In this document: positions 1-8,525 of the stretch, one piece after another
Position numbering within the stretch: position 1 is the stretch's first letter
Layout of the letters: every line of letters starts with the position of its first letter
Source of the DNA: Haplosporangium gracile
Taxonomy: Eukaryota; Mortierellomycota; Mortierellomycetes; Mortierellales; Mortierellaceae
Direction of reading: 5' to 3'
Assembly (NCBI GenBank): GCA_015499985.1
Contig: JAAAUF010001032.1
Span: forward strand, 1 to 13,692
DNA length: 13,692 bases
The notes under the pieces: generated by a model
Databases searched by the model: none
The model's input: only the letters and a program-made list of their open reading frames with translations
What the model was told of the DNA's origin: nothing
Position numbers and translations under genes: made by a program

Positions 1-268
1 GTTTTTTTTGTTTGCAGATGTTGGATTAAGATTTTGCCCACGCCTCCGTCTATCCATTTCTCATTTTGCATCTTTCATATACTTTGCATATCTCAACAAT
101 CGGACAATAGACAAAATGTGGCGATGCAGATGTGTATGAAAGGATGAATTAAAAAAAAATGGTATTATTATTACAATGCACTATGCTAGTAAAATGAAGT
201 TGCGGATTGGAGGATATATGGTACAAAAGTGTGGGATAGGAAGGCAGGAGATTGAAAGTCTAATAAAC
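1..268. other. 3' flank of the OPT gene
   Basis: No gene is seen here. On the minus strand a TAATAATAATA stretch (173-163), about 95 nt after the stop codon, followed by a T9 run (159-151), could serve as the AU-rich efficiency and cleavage region of the OPT mRNA. There is no canonical AATAAA on that strand. Confidence 0.4.
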
Positions 269-2660
269 CTAATTGTTGTTCTCGGCATAGGTATCATGTC
301 CAGCCCAGTTCTGGGTGACGCGCGGGCACTGGTCAATCGAATCCGGATTATTGCCCCACCAAGTCGGCATCTTGATTCCATTGTTCTGCAACGCGAAAAA
401 GATCACCAACGCAGCAATGGCAACACCGGCGTCAAGGGCCGCAGACATGACATAGTTGTACTTGGACCACCATCCGAAATGTCTCCGCTTGATCACAAAG
501 TTGAAGATGAAGCCCGTCAAGGCCCAGGTGGGCATGATCGAGGTTCCTGCAGGAGGATAAGGACCACCACCGAGCATGAAGGCGGCCATGTTGACGTTTC
601 TGACCCAGGAGTTGGGGTACTTCAAAGTCCAGAGGTAGAAGGGGAGGGGGATGAAAAATCCGATGAAGAAGAACCAGACGATGGGGTAGTAGAGGGAGGA
701 AGGGGAGAGGAACTTGAGGGGTCCGATAACGCCCCAGACGACGGAGGAGGCGCCGAAGAGCGAGGCCGAGGGGCAGGTGAAGGGGTAGGCGGCTTCGGTG
801 CAAATGCCCTCGATGTTGTTCATCATGTACGTCGTGGTGCCCATGGCGATCAAGGCGGCGACCATGGTGCCGACCATCTGGAAGATAAACATGTCACGTG
901 GGGGGACCTTCATGTAGTGGCCGAGCTTGAGGTCTTGGGTGAAGGCGATGGCCTGCTGGACTGTGATGAAACCGTAGGTCTTGAATATCATGTTGCCAAT
1001 AGGGCGACCGGGGGAAATGACTCCAAAGACCCACTCGGAGACCATGGAGATAGATGGGGCCTGGGAGGTAATGGCGGTGAGGATACCGATGGGCAAGGTC
1101 CAAATGGCAGCAAGACCCATGGCAACAAGGACGTGCCACCAGGTCATGTCCGACGAAGGGTATAACTCGACAGTGAGGATCGAAAGACCGCAGGCGACAA
1201 CAAAGACGAGGTAGTACCACCAATCGGGGCACTCGGGGTAGGCATCCATGAGACGGGCGTGGATATCCTCGTTCTCCTGCTTGGCGCTGCGGACACGGGC
1301 CAAGATATCCTTTCCGTGGTAGAGGATCGCGTGCGAGACAATGGCTCCGAGAGCGCAAAGACCCTGGCCGTACATGGTGGCAAAGAAGGCAGTGATGCGG
1401 ATGGGGGAGTAGGAAGCGTACATCTCTTCGTTGAGGGCGTTGTTGACAAGAACGCGCTTCAAGTCGTAGGGCTTGCCATCGACATCGTAGGTCTTGGTGT
1501 TGTAGATGGGGAACTTTTTGCCCTCATAACGGTCGGTGTAGTACATGATGGGGATCAAGATCCAGACAAAGCAGACGAAACCGGCCAACATGTTGGCCTG
1601 AGCCCACCAGGGGATGGCAAGAGGGGAGGGCAACCAGGCCGACATGGAAGACCAGTCAAGGGTAAAGGAACCATATCCAATACCCTTCAATCCAGACCCG
1701 AGCTGGTTCAAAAGGAGCGAGTCGCGATTAATCCAGCAGAGCCAGGAGATGGATGTCAAGAGGGGAAAGATGTATCCAGGGAACCAGTAGTAGACAAACG
1801 AGGCCGAGGCGACGATGAAGAAGAACATGTTGCGGGAGACCTTCCACGACGTCTGAGCCTCATCCTCATGAGTACGAAGGGCACCGTTTCCGGAGTTGCG
1901 ACGGTGGAGGGTATGGAAGAGGGTAGCGTTGACCAGATTAACGGGCCAGATCATTGCTGCAGGGCGGACCAAGAAGCGACGAAGGGCACCAGCGAACCCA
2001 TATCCGACGAACTGAGTGGAAATAACCAAGAGGAGACCACCTCCAAAGCCCCAAGAGTCGTTGTAGTAAAGCTTCTGGATGACAATAATATCAATGGCAG
2101 CAAGGGTAGTGGCGGCAGAGTTGGCCATGATGGTAATGAGGACATGCTCCTTGATGTTGAAGGGACCGGGGTTGAGGCTGAACTTGAAGCCAAAGAAGTT
2201 GAAGGTGTTTGTGGGGAGGACACGGGCCATAATAAGTCCAAGGGGATAGGCAAGCAACTGGGCGACCATCACACGGATCGTCAGGGGATTCTCACGGAAC
2301 CAGAAGAACTGGTTGACAAAGGCCAGAAGGGCCGTGAAGAAGAAGCCAAGAAACCAGGAACGGAAGGTACCCGTGGGGAGGGTAGTGTCATCGGTAGGAG
2401 GAACACTTGCTCTCACTTCTTCAATGGGCTGTTAATAGGAAGGAAGAAAGAAATGGGTACGAGAGTTAGGGACAGAGTACAAGAAATTTTTTTCTTTTCT
2501 TCACAACCGCCGGATCAAGGGTTTCAAAAGTGAGACTTACAGAGTCCTCAATGGCATCGTCAAGACTGTCGATGGACAAGGCCTTCTCGTTGAGGCCAAG
2601 TTCAACTGGCTTATCAAGAAAGTCGGCCTTTCCTTCCTTTTGCAATGCTACATCTGCCAT
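269..2660 (-). CDS. OPT-family oligopeptide transporter (two exons, 759 aa)
   Basis: A proton-coupled OPT-family carrier for small peptides (tetra/pentapeptides, glutathione-like substrates), expected in the plasma membrane or an endomembrane. Exons read on the minus strand are 2660-2541 and 2428-269; the joined frame has no gap and ends in TAG at 271-269. Family marks are NPGPFN at about residues 126-131 followed by KEH, SPGRP at about 512-516 and KVPPR (the family's KIPPR) at about 547-551. Many hydrophobic segments run the whole length, as expected for a 12-16 helix carrier, and 759 aa is normal for the family. The start ATG (2660-2658) opens a hydrophilic, acidic N-terminus; no upstream alternative is needed. 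Codons strongly prefer C or G at the third position (AAG, ATC, GTC, CTC), unlike the flanking DNA, which suggests high expression. The substrate cannot be read from sequence; yellow-stripe-type metal-chelate transporters are a more distant alternative. Confidence 0.95.
2429..2540 (-). other. Intron of the OPT gene (112 nt)
   Basis: The donor is GTAAGT (minus strand, 2540-2535) and the acceptor is AACAG ending at 2429. A CTAAC branch site lies at 2469-2465, about 35 nt before the acceptor, followed by a CT-rich tract. Splicing joins codon 40 (Ser) to codon 41 (Pro) in phase 0. Without splicing the first exon runs into a stop at 2466-2468. Confidence 0.92.
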
Positions 2661-2930
2661 GGCGAAAGGAGGCTGTGTATATTATGGAGGGAAAAGAGAA
2701 AGGCGGATCAAAGAGAGAAGGATGAATGTGGAGCGGAAAAAAAGGTTATGGAGGAGGGTGAGTGAGTGTGATCTGCAGGAGGAGGATGAAGAGGGGTATT
2801 GGGCAGATACGAATGGAAAGGGAGTGACACACACACACAAAGGAGTAAGGAGATAGAGACGAGGGAGAGAGAAGAAATGGATAAACTTGTAAAAAAGAGG
2901 GCGGCAGACCCTTCCTTTATATACATTCGA
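2661..2930 (-). promoter_or_regulatory. OPT promoter core and pyrimidine-rich 5' leader
   Basis: Read on the minus strand, TATATAAA lies at 2923-2916, about 255 nt upstream of the start codon. Between the TATA box and the ATG the coding strand is rich in C and T, including a short ACAC run (2827-2839 on the plus strand). This is the usual look of a fungal leader. If transcription starts about 30 nt after the TATA box, the leader is about 230 nt. A GATA-type motif AGATAA at 3003-3008, 80 bp upstream of the TATA box, could bind a nitrogen-regulatory GATA factor, which would fit a peptide transporter; one copy is weak support. Confidence 0.6.
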
Positions 2931-3660
2931 GTCGAGATTAAGGTGCTACTTCATGAACTGCGAACTTCATTGTCCCCGGACGGAGATTTTTGATTTTGTG
3001 CGAGATAACGTTACCCAGCCAGGCGATCGAGCCCTCTCCCTTCCCTTCCACTCCCGCTCAATTAGTAAACGAGGTGATGATGCGATGGCACACGCTTGTC
3101 TTTCATATTTTTATTTTTTCTGCCCTCCATTACCAACCCGTGCAACGGTTGACCGAATAGGAAGCAGTCGTTCACCTTTTGTTTCTTGCGGGCCCTCGTT
3201 TGGCCCATTTTCTTCTTCTCCCGGGGTTTGAATCCGACTTAGGATTGTTTTTCTTTGGTTAGAAATCAAAAGTCTTACTCCATCGTAACGTATGAGATTG
3301 AAGAAGTTGCAAAGAAAGAAAAAAAAGGAGGTTCATTTAGCGAGTAGGAAGAATCTGAAGCTGAGTCCCACCCCCGATTACACACACCACTCACAACTCA
3401 CTTCTCACTTCACCGCTTCCTATCCCTCCCTCATACCGAAAAAAATTGACATCCAGGACCTGCGCCTGCCATAAAAGGGACATACTGACCGTTGCGATGG
3501 CGTGCTCGCTTCTAACCCAGCTAGGCTCAAATGAGTAGCGAAAAATTTCAGAGGTCAAAAAAGCGGCCAAAGGGAAACCCACTGTGTCGTAGACATACAG
3601 ACATACTACCTATTCCATTGCCAGAGACCACAGGATTCAGGAGGAGGGCAAGGATTAATA

Positions 3661-4149
3661 ATGCGAGGTGTAGTATGGCGTGCTTTTTTAGTACTCCTCC
3701 TCCTTCTCTTTTCTGTGCCTCTTGGGCGGATGACGGCTCCACCTTATTTTTTTCTTTGCCTTTCTGTTCCTGTTGTTACATTACGCGAGGTTACACATAT
3801 GCCATCCGCCCACCACATACTTTGTACACACAATATGATGCGATCCAGGACAACCTGTTCAACTCGATACAAAAGACAAAACACATGCAAGTCTAGAAAC
3901 TGCATTGGGTTCCATTCTTTGTCGCCTTTTGACTTTGGCCCTTTGACCGCACCCCTGACACATCGTTGTCACATCCTCCAATCTCAATCCTTTGTTCAAT
4001 GGTTCCGACTCCTTGAATCGGATCAATCTTTGCGCCCTTGCCCCTGTAGGGCGTTCGCCCCGCAAAAAACAAGCAATAAGAACGGACCGAGCCCCCTGCA
4101 CTCTTGTTTATTTGTTTGTGTTGTTGTTGTTGTTGTTGATGAAATGTGA
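3661..4149 (+). CDS. Weak candidate: small secreted-like Cys-rich protein (162 aa)
   Basis: Not recognised. The N-terminus (MRGVVWR, then a Phe/Leu/Val-rich core to about residue 20) resembles a signal peptide with possible cleavage near residues 22-26. About ten cysteines follow. The ATG has A at -3, and a TATA-like ATAAAA lies about 190 nt upstream (3471-3476). Against it: the third codon position is AT-rich unlike the two real genes, the C-terminal VVVVVV comes from a TTG microsatellite, and the composition follows the pyrimidine bias of the surrounding DNA. It may be a chance open frame. Confidence 0.2.
   Translation: MRGVVWRAFLVLLLLLFSVPLGRMTAPPYFFLCLSVPVVTLREVTHMPSAHHILCTHNMMRSRTTCSTRYKRQNTCKSRNCIGFHSLSPFDFGPLTAPLTHRCHILQSQSFVQWFRLLESDQSLRPCPCRAFAPQKTSNKNGPSPLHSCLFVCVVVVVVDEM
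4121..4138 (+). repeat. (TTG)6 microsatellite
   Basis: Six perfect TTG units, flanked on the left by further T/G-rich sequence (TTTATTTGTTTGTG). Confidence 0.95.
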
Positions 4150-4675
4150 GCAAACAAACCAAACCTTCCACTCGGAAAAAAGGGCTAAGCGTTGTTTTTA
4201 TGCGTGTGTGTTCGTCCATGACTCTTCAGGAGAATTTATTTTCTCACTCTCTTGCCTTCCCTCCCTCCCTCTCATTCTCGATCACACCTTTTGAGCTTTG
4301 GAACGAGGAAGAGAGAGAGGGGCAGTAGACTTAGGAAGGAGGCGGCGCAATGATTGAAAATCTATTCCGCTGGCACATAATCCTCCTTTATGCACTTTAT
4401 TTTCGCCCTTGTTCATTTTCATTCAGCCTATCCGTCCTATTACCCTTTCTGACCATGCTGGCATACTAGACATTCGTCGCTTGCTGCCGCGTCATTTTCT
4501 CCCACTAGAGAGATACGAAACCACACACACTCTTGCGCCACTCCGCCGTTTCTTCTCACCATTGCAGTCTGCGAAACATACTAGTCTGCTTCACTAGGGA
4601 AGGCATCCGATCAAAAAGGGTCTCCCCTCCCATTATCCTTCCTCTTCCTTTTTATTTCTTGCATCCTGCCTCCCG

Positions 4676-4993
4676 TCATCGCTCACCATTACATGCGCCT
4701 TTTCTACGCTGAATAGGATTTGATAAAGCGATGGACGATAATGCACTATTACTCTTGATCTTGTGAGGAAATTGCAGGCAAGCGACGAAAATGTTGGTGA
4801 TCATGAACGAAAAAAACAACAAAGCTGTTATCACTGATAAGATTTGCTGACCAATCAGAGGGTTCGAATTATTATTGCCACCAATTTTTTGATCAAAGTC
4901 AGCAATCTCACGCCTGATTGAAGTCACAGCGTACGGTTGAACTATTCTGCTTTTTCGTAAGACGCAAAGAGATGTAAAAAGCATGTATCCCAA
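4676..4993 (-). CDS. Very weak candidate: small one-TM protein (105 aa)
   Basis: Not recognised. The frame holds a hydrophilic first half and one clear hydrophobic segment at about residues 51-72 (core ITALLFFSF), followed by a basic tail. It could be a tail-anchored protein or an exon of a larger gene. Codon choice is AT-rich, and no splice-linked neighbour or domain is visible, so chance is at least as likely. Confidence 0.12.
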   Translation of the reverse strand: MGYMLFTSLCVLRKSRIVQPYAVTSIRREIADFDQKIGGNNNSNPLIGQQILSVITALLFFSFMITNIFVACLQFPHKIKSNSALSSIALSNPIQRRKGACNGER

Positions 4994-5319
4994 ACCATAT
5001 CAACTTCTTCCTTTTGTCACATCGTCCCTGGCAAAGACCTTAACTGTTTTTTTTCTTTAGTGAAAAGGTGCAATGCAGTCTCTTCCGGTTGCATTGTTTT
5101 CAATCCACCATATTGCAGCACACTTTAATCCAACACGCTTGATCCCCTTTTTGACCCGAAGAAAGGTGAGAGAGAGACACATTATCACCCTTTGGCCGCT
5201 CATATCCAATACTTGCAGCGCAGCACAGGTATGATTGTTGACTTTGTAATCCAGAATATATCGCATTTATCGTACAGTGGATACTGGCCAGGATTATCAG
5301 AGCAGTGACAATTTAAACG

Positions 5320-5762
5320 ATGCATAGCTTTATCGACCTATTAACACTCGCTGAGATGATCTACATGCAGGGATATGAAATCCCACACGTGTCGCAACTC
5401 GCAACAGAGTATTTGGTCAAAAATAATCAGTTTGGTGAGTAGAAAGGTCTCAACGTCAAGTTGTCTAGATCAGACTCATCTTAGTAGAACTGCTATATAC
5501 TACGCGAAACAACGCGAATAAAAGCGCGCCAGTGGGGCCTCCCTTAGATATTTTCCCCAGTTACTATCACCCTTCGTTTTTCCTATCCCCTCTCATTGCT
5601 CACAGACAAAAGCACGTTTCCAAACATGATGAAATTTGCAATCCTCCCTTTAATTCATGTCTGAATGATAGGGGACATGCATTTTCATACGCGTTAGGAT
5701 ACCCTTCTTTTTCGCGCCTTGTTTTCCCTTCCCCTTTGGTTCCTACTGTCCCCTATTCTTGA
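5320..5762 (+). CDS. Weak candidate: small spliced ORF (MHSFIDLL start)
   Basis: An ATG at 5320 opens 38 codons of helix-like protein (MHSFIDLLTLAEMIYMQGYE and onward). They end exactly at a strong donor GTGAGT (5435-5440), and the unspliced frame stops one codon after the donor. A TTAG acceptor at 5481-5484 would remove 50 nt and join the phase-1 codon to a frame open to a TGA at 5761-5763. A joined product would be about 130 aa. The first exon loosely recalls the helices that end BTB domains, but this is inference; the second exon is rich in Pro, Phe and Ser and matches nothing I know. A 50-nt intron is shorter than the others here. Confidence 0.2.
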
Positions 5763-5785
5763 CGTTGTTCTCTTCGCGTGAATTC

Positions 5786-5803
5786 GGTGTTGGTGTTGGT
5801 GTT
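5786..5803 (+). repeat. (GGTGTT)3 hexamer repeat
   Basis: Three tandem GGTGTT units followed by GTTGAT; short tandem expansion in non-coding DNA. Confidence 0.85.
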
Positions 5804-5862
5804 GATACCCATACATATCTATTTTTCTTTCTGTCTTTCAGAGGAGGACCTAGTTTACTCAC

Positions 5863-6123
5863 ATAAATGTCCATTCCGTTGTACTTTTTCTTTTTTTTTT
5901 TTTCCAGCGATAGATGACCAAATCCTAAAGATCCTTGCAAGTACCGCTTGGTGGGTGTTGTTGAGTCGGAGGCTCCATTATGGTGATGCGGAGTATAAGC
6001 TCCTCCAGCTCGGTGAAGTTGGATGTTGTCATTTAAGGTGGTCAATAATGTGACCTGGTTCCGGTTGGGGTTCACGAGCTCAAGCACCCTCACTTGACCC
6101 ATTTTCTTGACAGACAGGACCAT
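5863..6123 (-). CDS. Weak candidate: first exon of an unknown gene (87 codons)
   Basis: Not recognised. On the minus strand an ATG at 6123-6121 in a good context (G at -3, G at +4) opens a frame beginning MVLSVKKMGQ, continuing through a polar stretch with PHHHNG and a KRYLQGSLGFG segment. Codon choice is mixed with many C/G-ending codons, more gene-like than the rest of the gap. The frame reaches a strong donor GTGAGT (minus, 5862-5857) exactly in phase 0. Against it: a run of lysines near the end is encoded by a poly-A tract (plus-strand T run), and I could not find a convincing next exon. It could be an exon relic or chance. Confidence 0.25.
5885..5903 (+). repeat. Poly-T tract
   Basis: T5, one C, then T13, followed by CCAG. 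It looks like an intron acceptor, but no supported plus-strand exon follows. Confidence 0.85.
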
Positions 6124-6136
6124 GCCTCCGATATGA

Positions 6137-6167
6137 GTGTGTGTGCGTGTGTGTGTGTGTGTATGTG
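6137..6167 (+). repeat. Imperfect (GT)n microsatellite
   Basis: About 15 GT units interrupted once by GC and once by AT. On the minus strand this is a CA tract just upstream of the candidate ATG at 6123. Confidence 0.95.
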
Positions 6168-6220
6168 CACGAGAGGGACAGAGGGAGGAGAACGAAGGCG
6201 AGAGTAAGTTTCCTGGCTCC

Positions 6221-6241
6221 TTGTTGTTGTTGTTGTTGTTG
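6221..6241 (+). repeat. (TTG)7 microsatellite
   Basis: Seven perfect TTG units; the second TTG microsatellite in the gap after the one at 4121. Confidence 0.95.
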
Positions 6242-6504
6242 AGGTGAATCGCGTTTGTTACTCTCTTCGACTGTCAGACACTGCTTGCTACTTGGGCGAA
6301 GCAAAAGAGTGGAAAGCCTTTTTCCTTTTTTTTTGAGGTAGGACAAAAGGATAAAAACGAAATTGTGAGTTTTCTGTCTTGATTACTGATATCTGCAATG
6401 GTTGGTAGGTTGCACTCCTGTCTTATTGTCTGCCGTCTTTTCCACTATATCTCTCTCGCTTCAATGGCAAAGCATCTATAACTAGTCCACATCAAACACA
6501 TACA

Positions 6505-6733
6505 TATATATACCTTTTCCTTGCCTGTGACTCTAAAGATGAACATGGGATTGGAGGGACGGCGAATAAATAAAATCAAAAGTCGACGCAAGCACACTCT
6601 CAAGATTCCCACCGTTGGAAGCCTCTCCTTTTTTTTTCTTGAACAAACAACACAATTCACTTTCTCTGTATTCCTCTTTTTTTCTCTTATTCTGCCACTC
6701 TCATATCCTCCTTCATCACCTTCATATTCCAAT
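6505..6733 (+). promoter_or_regulatory. TATA box and CT-rich leader of the F-box pseudogene
   Basis: TATATATA at 6505-6512 lies 229 nt upstream of the ancestral ATG (6734). The last 110 nt before that ATG are very rich in C and T (several T7-T9 runs, then CTCATATCCTCC). The spacing matches the TATA-to-ATG distance of the OPT gene, so the promoter appears to have outlived the reading frame. Confidence 0.5.
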
Positions 6734-8247
6734 ATGTAGGACAACCAACAACAACCCGTAACCACTGCCAGGTCTCGTGCACTCAACATCCCCGAGATAT
6801 TAATGGCTGTCGGCACAGGCTTTTATCTCTCCAGTGACGACGGACAAACCATCAGGTGGGCCACCAACAGAGACAAAATCATCTGCCTCGTCGACTTCAT
6901 TCAAGTCTCCAAGCTCTGGTTCAGAATCTTCCATCCAATCCTCTGGCACTCCTACAGCCCCTTCACCATGTCACTCTTCACAGAACATTCAGTCTCAACC
7001 AACGCCCCGCACATAAGATCTTTCATCACTTTGGCGAATTGTCGAAACAACTTCACTGTACTCAGTTGGTCACCCTAGAACTCAAGTCCTACACTGCCGC
7101 AAAATACTTGATCTCCCATTGGAGCGGCAGCTCGTCAGCACTAACCCGGGACTCAGGATGCTTGTTTGGGAAGGGCCACAATCATCAGTCTTCATCGATT
7201 TGCAGAAGGACAACTTTTACCGAGCTGGGGTGTGTTCGGGAACTGGTGCTCTACCGTTGGAGCAACAACAACTTGACCTTCATCGATCTTCTCCGACCAA
7301 TGGCCAGCTCTTTGACGATTCTAGAACTTCGTCACATCACCAACTTTTCCATTGGTAACCTCATGGACGACAATGATCGCACAAGCACCCGAGTGACCCT
7401 GCCACGACTGGAGAGAGTCCTGGTCGACACTTATCGTTACGAATACATGCGCTGAGTTGCTCCCTCCAAGATGCGGGAACTCGTCGTTGCTAGCCCGAAC
7501 CTCAGGACTCTCGGCCTGAAACTGCATCAAGTCAAAGACCGACACGGGGCAAGGGAGCTGGCAATGTGTCTCCGCGAGTACTGTCTCAATTTCCATGAGC
7601 TTACAATCCACTGCGTCCACAACCATCTGGATGTCGAATCTGCTAGCGTTGCCACCACCACCGCTTTTATTCGGGATTGCTCTACGTCTGGACTAACCAA
7701 ACTGACCGTATGGAAGCACCTTGGAATGACAACGAGTTTTTCTTGGCCATATTGCTCATTCTAGGACACTTGTGGATCTGAAGCTTTCGTGGGCTGTCGA
7801 GGGCTACTTCGATGTACATTCAGTCGACGGGGCTTGGTGTATCCTTCCACTTTTTACTCAGTGTCACCAGCTCAAGAGATTCATGATCACCGACGTGCCA
7901 TTGAGAGAACTCGCCGACACCTTTAGCGTGTGGAAGAATCAGGAGTGGGATGAAAGGGGTTTGAGATGTTTGGGATCCAGTTTGTCTGGGACGGGGACGA
8001 CGAGGACGGTGCAACTTCAGACGAGGATGAACATGACGCAGAGGTTGACTAGACTCCGGGCACTAATCCTGTGATGTGGTATCAGCATGACAGTGATAAG
8101 CGACATGTGTTCTCGGGGCTTGTGAAGTATTTGTTCAAGATGCTTGCAGAAAAGGAGAGTGTCAAGACTTTGCTTGTGGACAAGTACGAGTATAGTCGAC
8201 CGAGCGTCCCTTCAGTTCACCGACTTGTACGTCTTTATCGTCGGTAG
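6734..8247 (+). pseudogene. Decayed F-box/leucine-rich-repeat-type protein gene
   Basis: The ancestral product would be an F-box adaptor that recruits substrates to an SCF ubiquitin ligase. The F-box is visible after the ancestral ATG as ARSRALNIPEILMAVG (frame of 6734) and FIQVSKLWFRIFHPILWHSY (6897-6956). LRR-like pieces follow: LSKQLHCTQLVTLELKS (frame 1), LVSTNPGLRMLVWEG (frame 3), CVRELVLYRW, SSLTILEL, VTLPRLERVLV and LVVASPNLRTLGLKL (frame 1), TLVDLKLSWAVEG and CHQLKRFMIT (frame 2), and an acidic stretch with KYLFKMLAEKESVKTLLVD (frame 1) ending in TAG at 8245. Breaks: TAG as codon 2 (6737), TGA at 7453, TAG at 8050, and frame changes near 7015-7030, 7105-7130, 7205-7220, 7725-7745 and 7965-7985. 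No GT-AG pair explains these shifts. The intact genes on both sides argue against poor sequence quality. Its length of about 500 codons fits a full-length ancestor. Confidence 0.85.
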
Positions 8248-8525
8248 CAAATCTAAAAGTAGTGTGACAATGCACTGCATGTATTGTTTGAATGAAAAAC
8301 AACAACAACTGACACTCTGCATCTTGTACTGATGATAATTTCAATGCATTCGACCAATGGACTCTTTTTGGGCAGGAAAAACGACAAAAAAGAACTGGGT
8401 GTCACGGGGCTTGAAATGCACGTTAAGTTAAATTGGCTCTCCACACATCCAGCGCGTGTTTTTTTTCTTTTCCCACTCTCACTTTAACCACACCAACCAA
8501 CCACACCCCTTCCTACCACACCGCC
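8248..8525 (+). promoter_or_regulatory. Promoter and leader region of the IKS kinase gene
   Basis: A CCAAT box lies at 8354-8358, about 170 nt upstream of the kinase start. No clear TATA box is seen. The last 70 nt before the ATG change from a T-rich run (8459-8475) to a CA-rich leader of ACCAACCAACCACACC type, and end in CCGCC directly before ATGG, a near-ideal start context. The region therefore holds both the end of the pseudogene and a compact TATA-less promoter. Confidence 0.5.

Larger units (their letters stand above)
2931..6504. other. Long intergenic region without a confident gene
   Basis: About 3.6 kb of AT-rich, strand-asymmetric DNA with many C/T runs, microsatellites and no recognisable protein family. 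Four weak coding candidates inside it (3661-4149 plus, 4676-4993 minus, 5320-5762 plus, 5863-6123 minus) are listed separately. I looked for tRNA A/B boxes, rRNA, transposon ends, target-site duplications and long terminal repeats and saw none that holds up. The stretches 2931-3660 and 4150-4675 hold nothing I can name. Confidence 0.6.

Noticed and set aside
176..1165. 329-codon open frame on the plus strand opposite the OPT C-terminus
   Set aside because: Same antisense effect; low-complexity Gly/Asp/His-rich translation and no promoter or homology.
1259..2533. 424-codon open frame on the plus strand opposite the OPT gene
   Set aside because: It is the antisense of a C/G-ending codon-biased gene; the product is Gly/Glu/Asp-rich with no recognisable domain, whereas the minus strand carries clear OPT motifs.
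3218..3240. GGTTTGAATCC resembling a tRNA B box
   Set aside because: No paired T stem of five bases, no A box upstream and no cloverleaf can be drawn.
3893..4219. Overlapping minus-strand open frame with poly-Gln
   Set aside because: The Gln run comes only from the TTG microsatellite; no domain or start context supports a gene.
4855..4880. GGTTCGAATTA resembling a tRNA B box
   Set aside because: The flanks do not form a T stem and no A box or acceptor stem is found at the right distance.
5786..6241. CRISPR-like or satellite array from the repeated TTG/GT tracts
   Set aside because: Simple microsatellites without direct repeats and unique spacers; the host is a eukaryote.
6803..8247. Reading the F-box region as several small genes (ATGs or open frames at 6803, 6856, 7119, 7471 and 7772)
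   Set aside because: The pieces continue one another in order as parts of one F-box/LRR protein, so a single decayed gene explains all of them.
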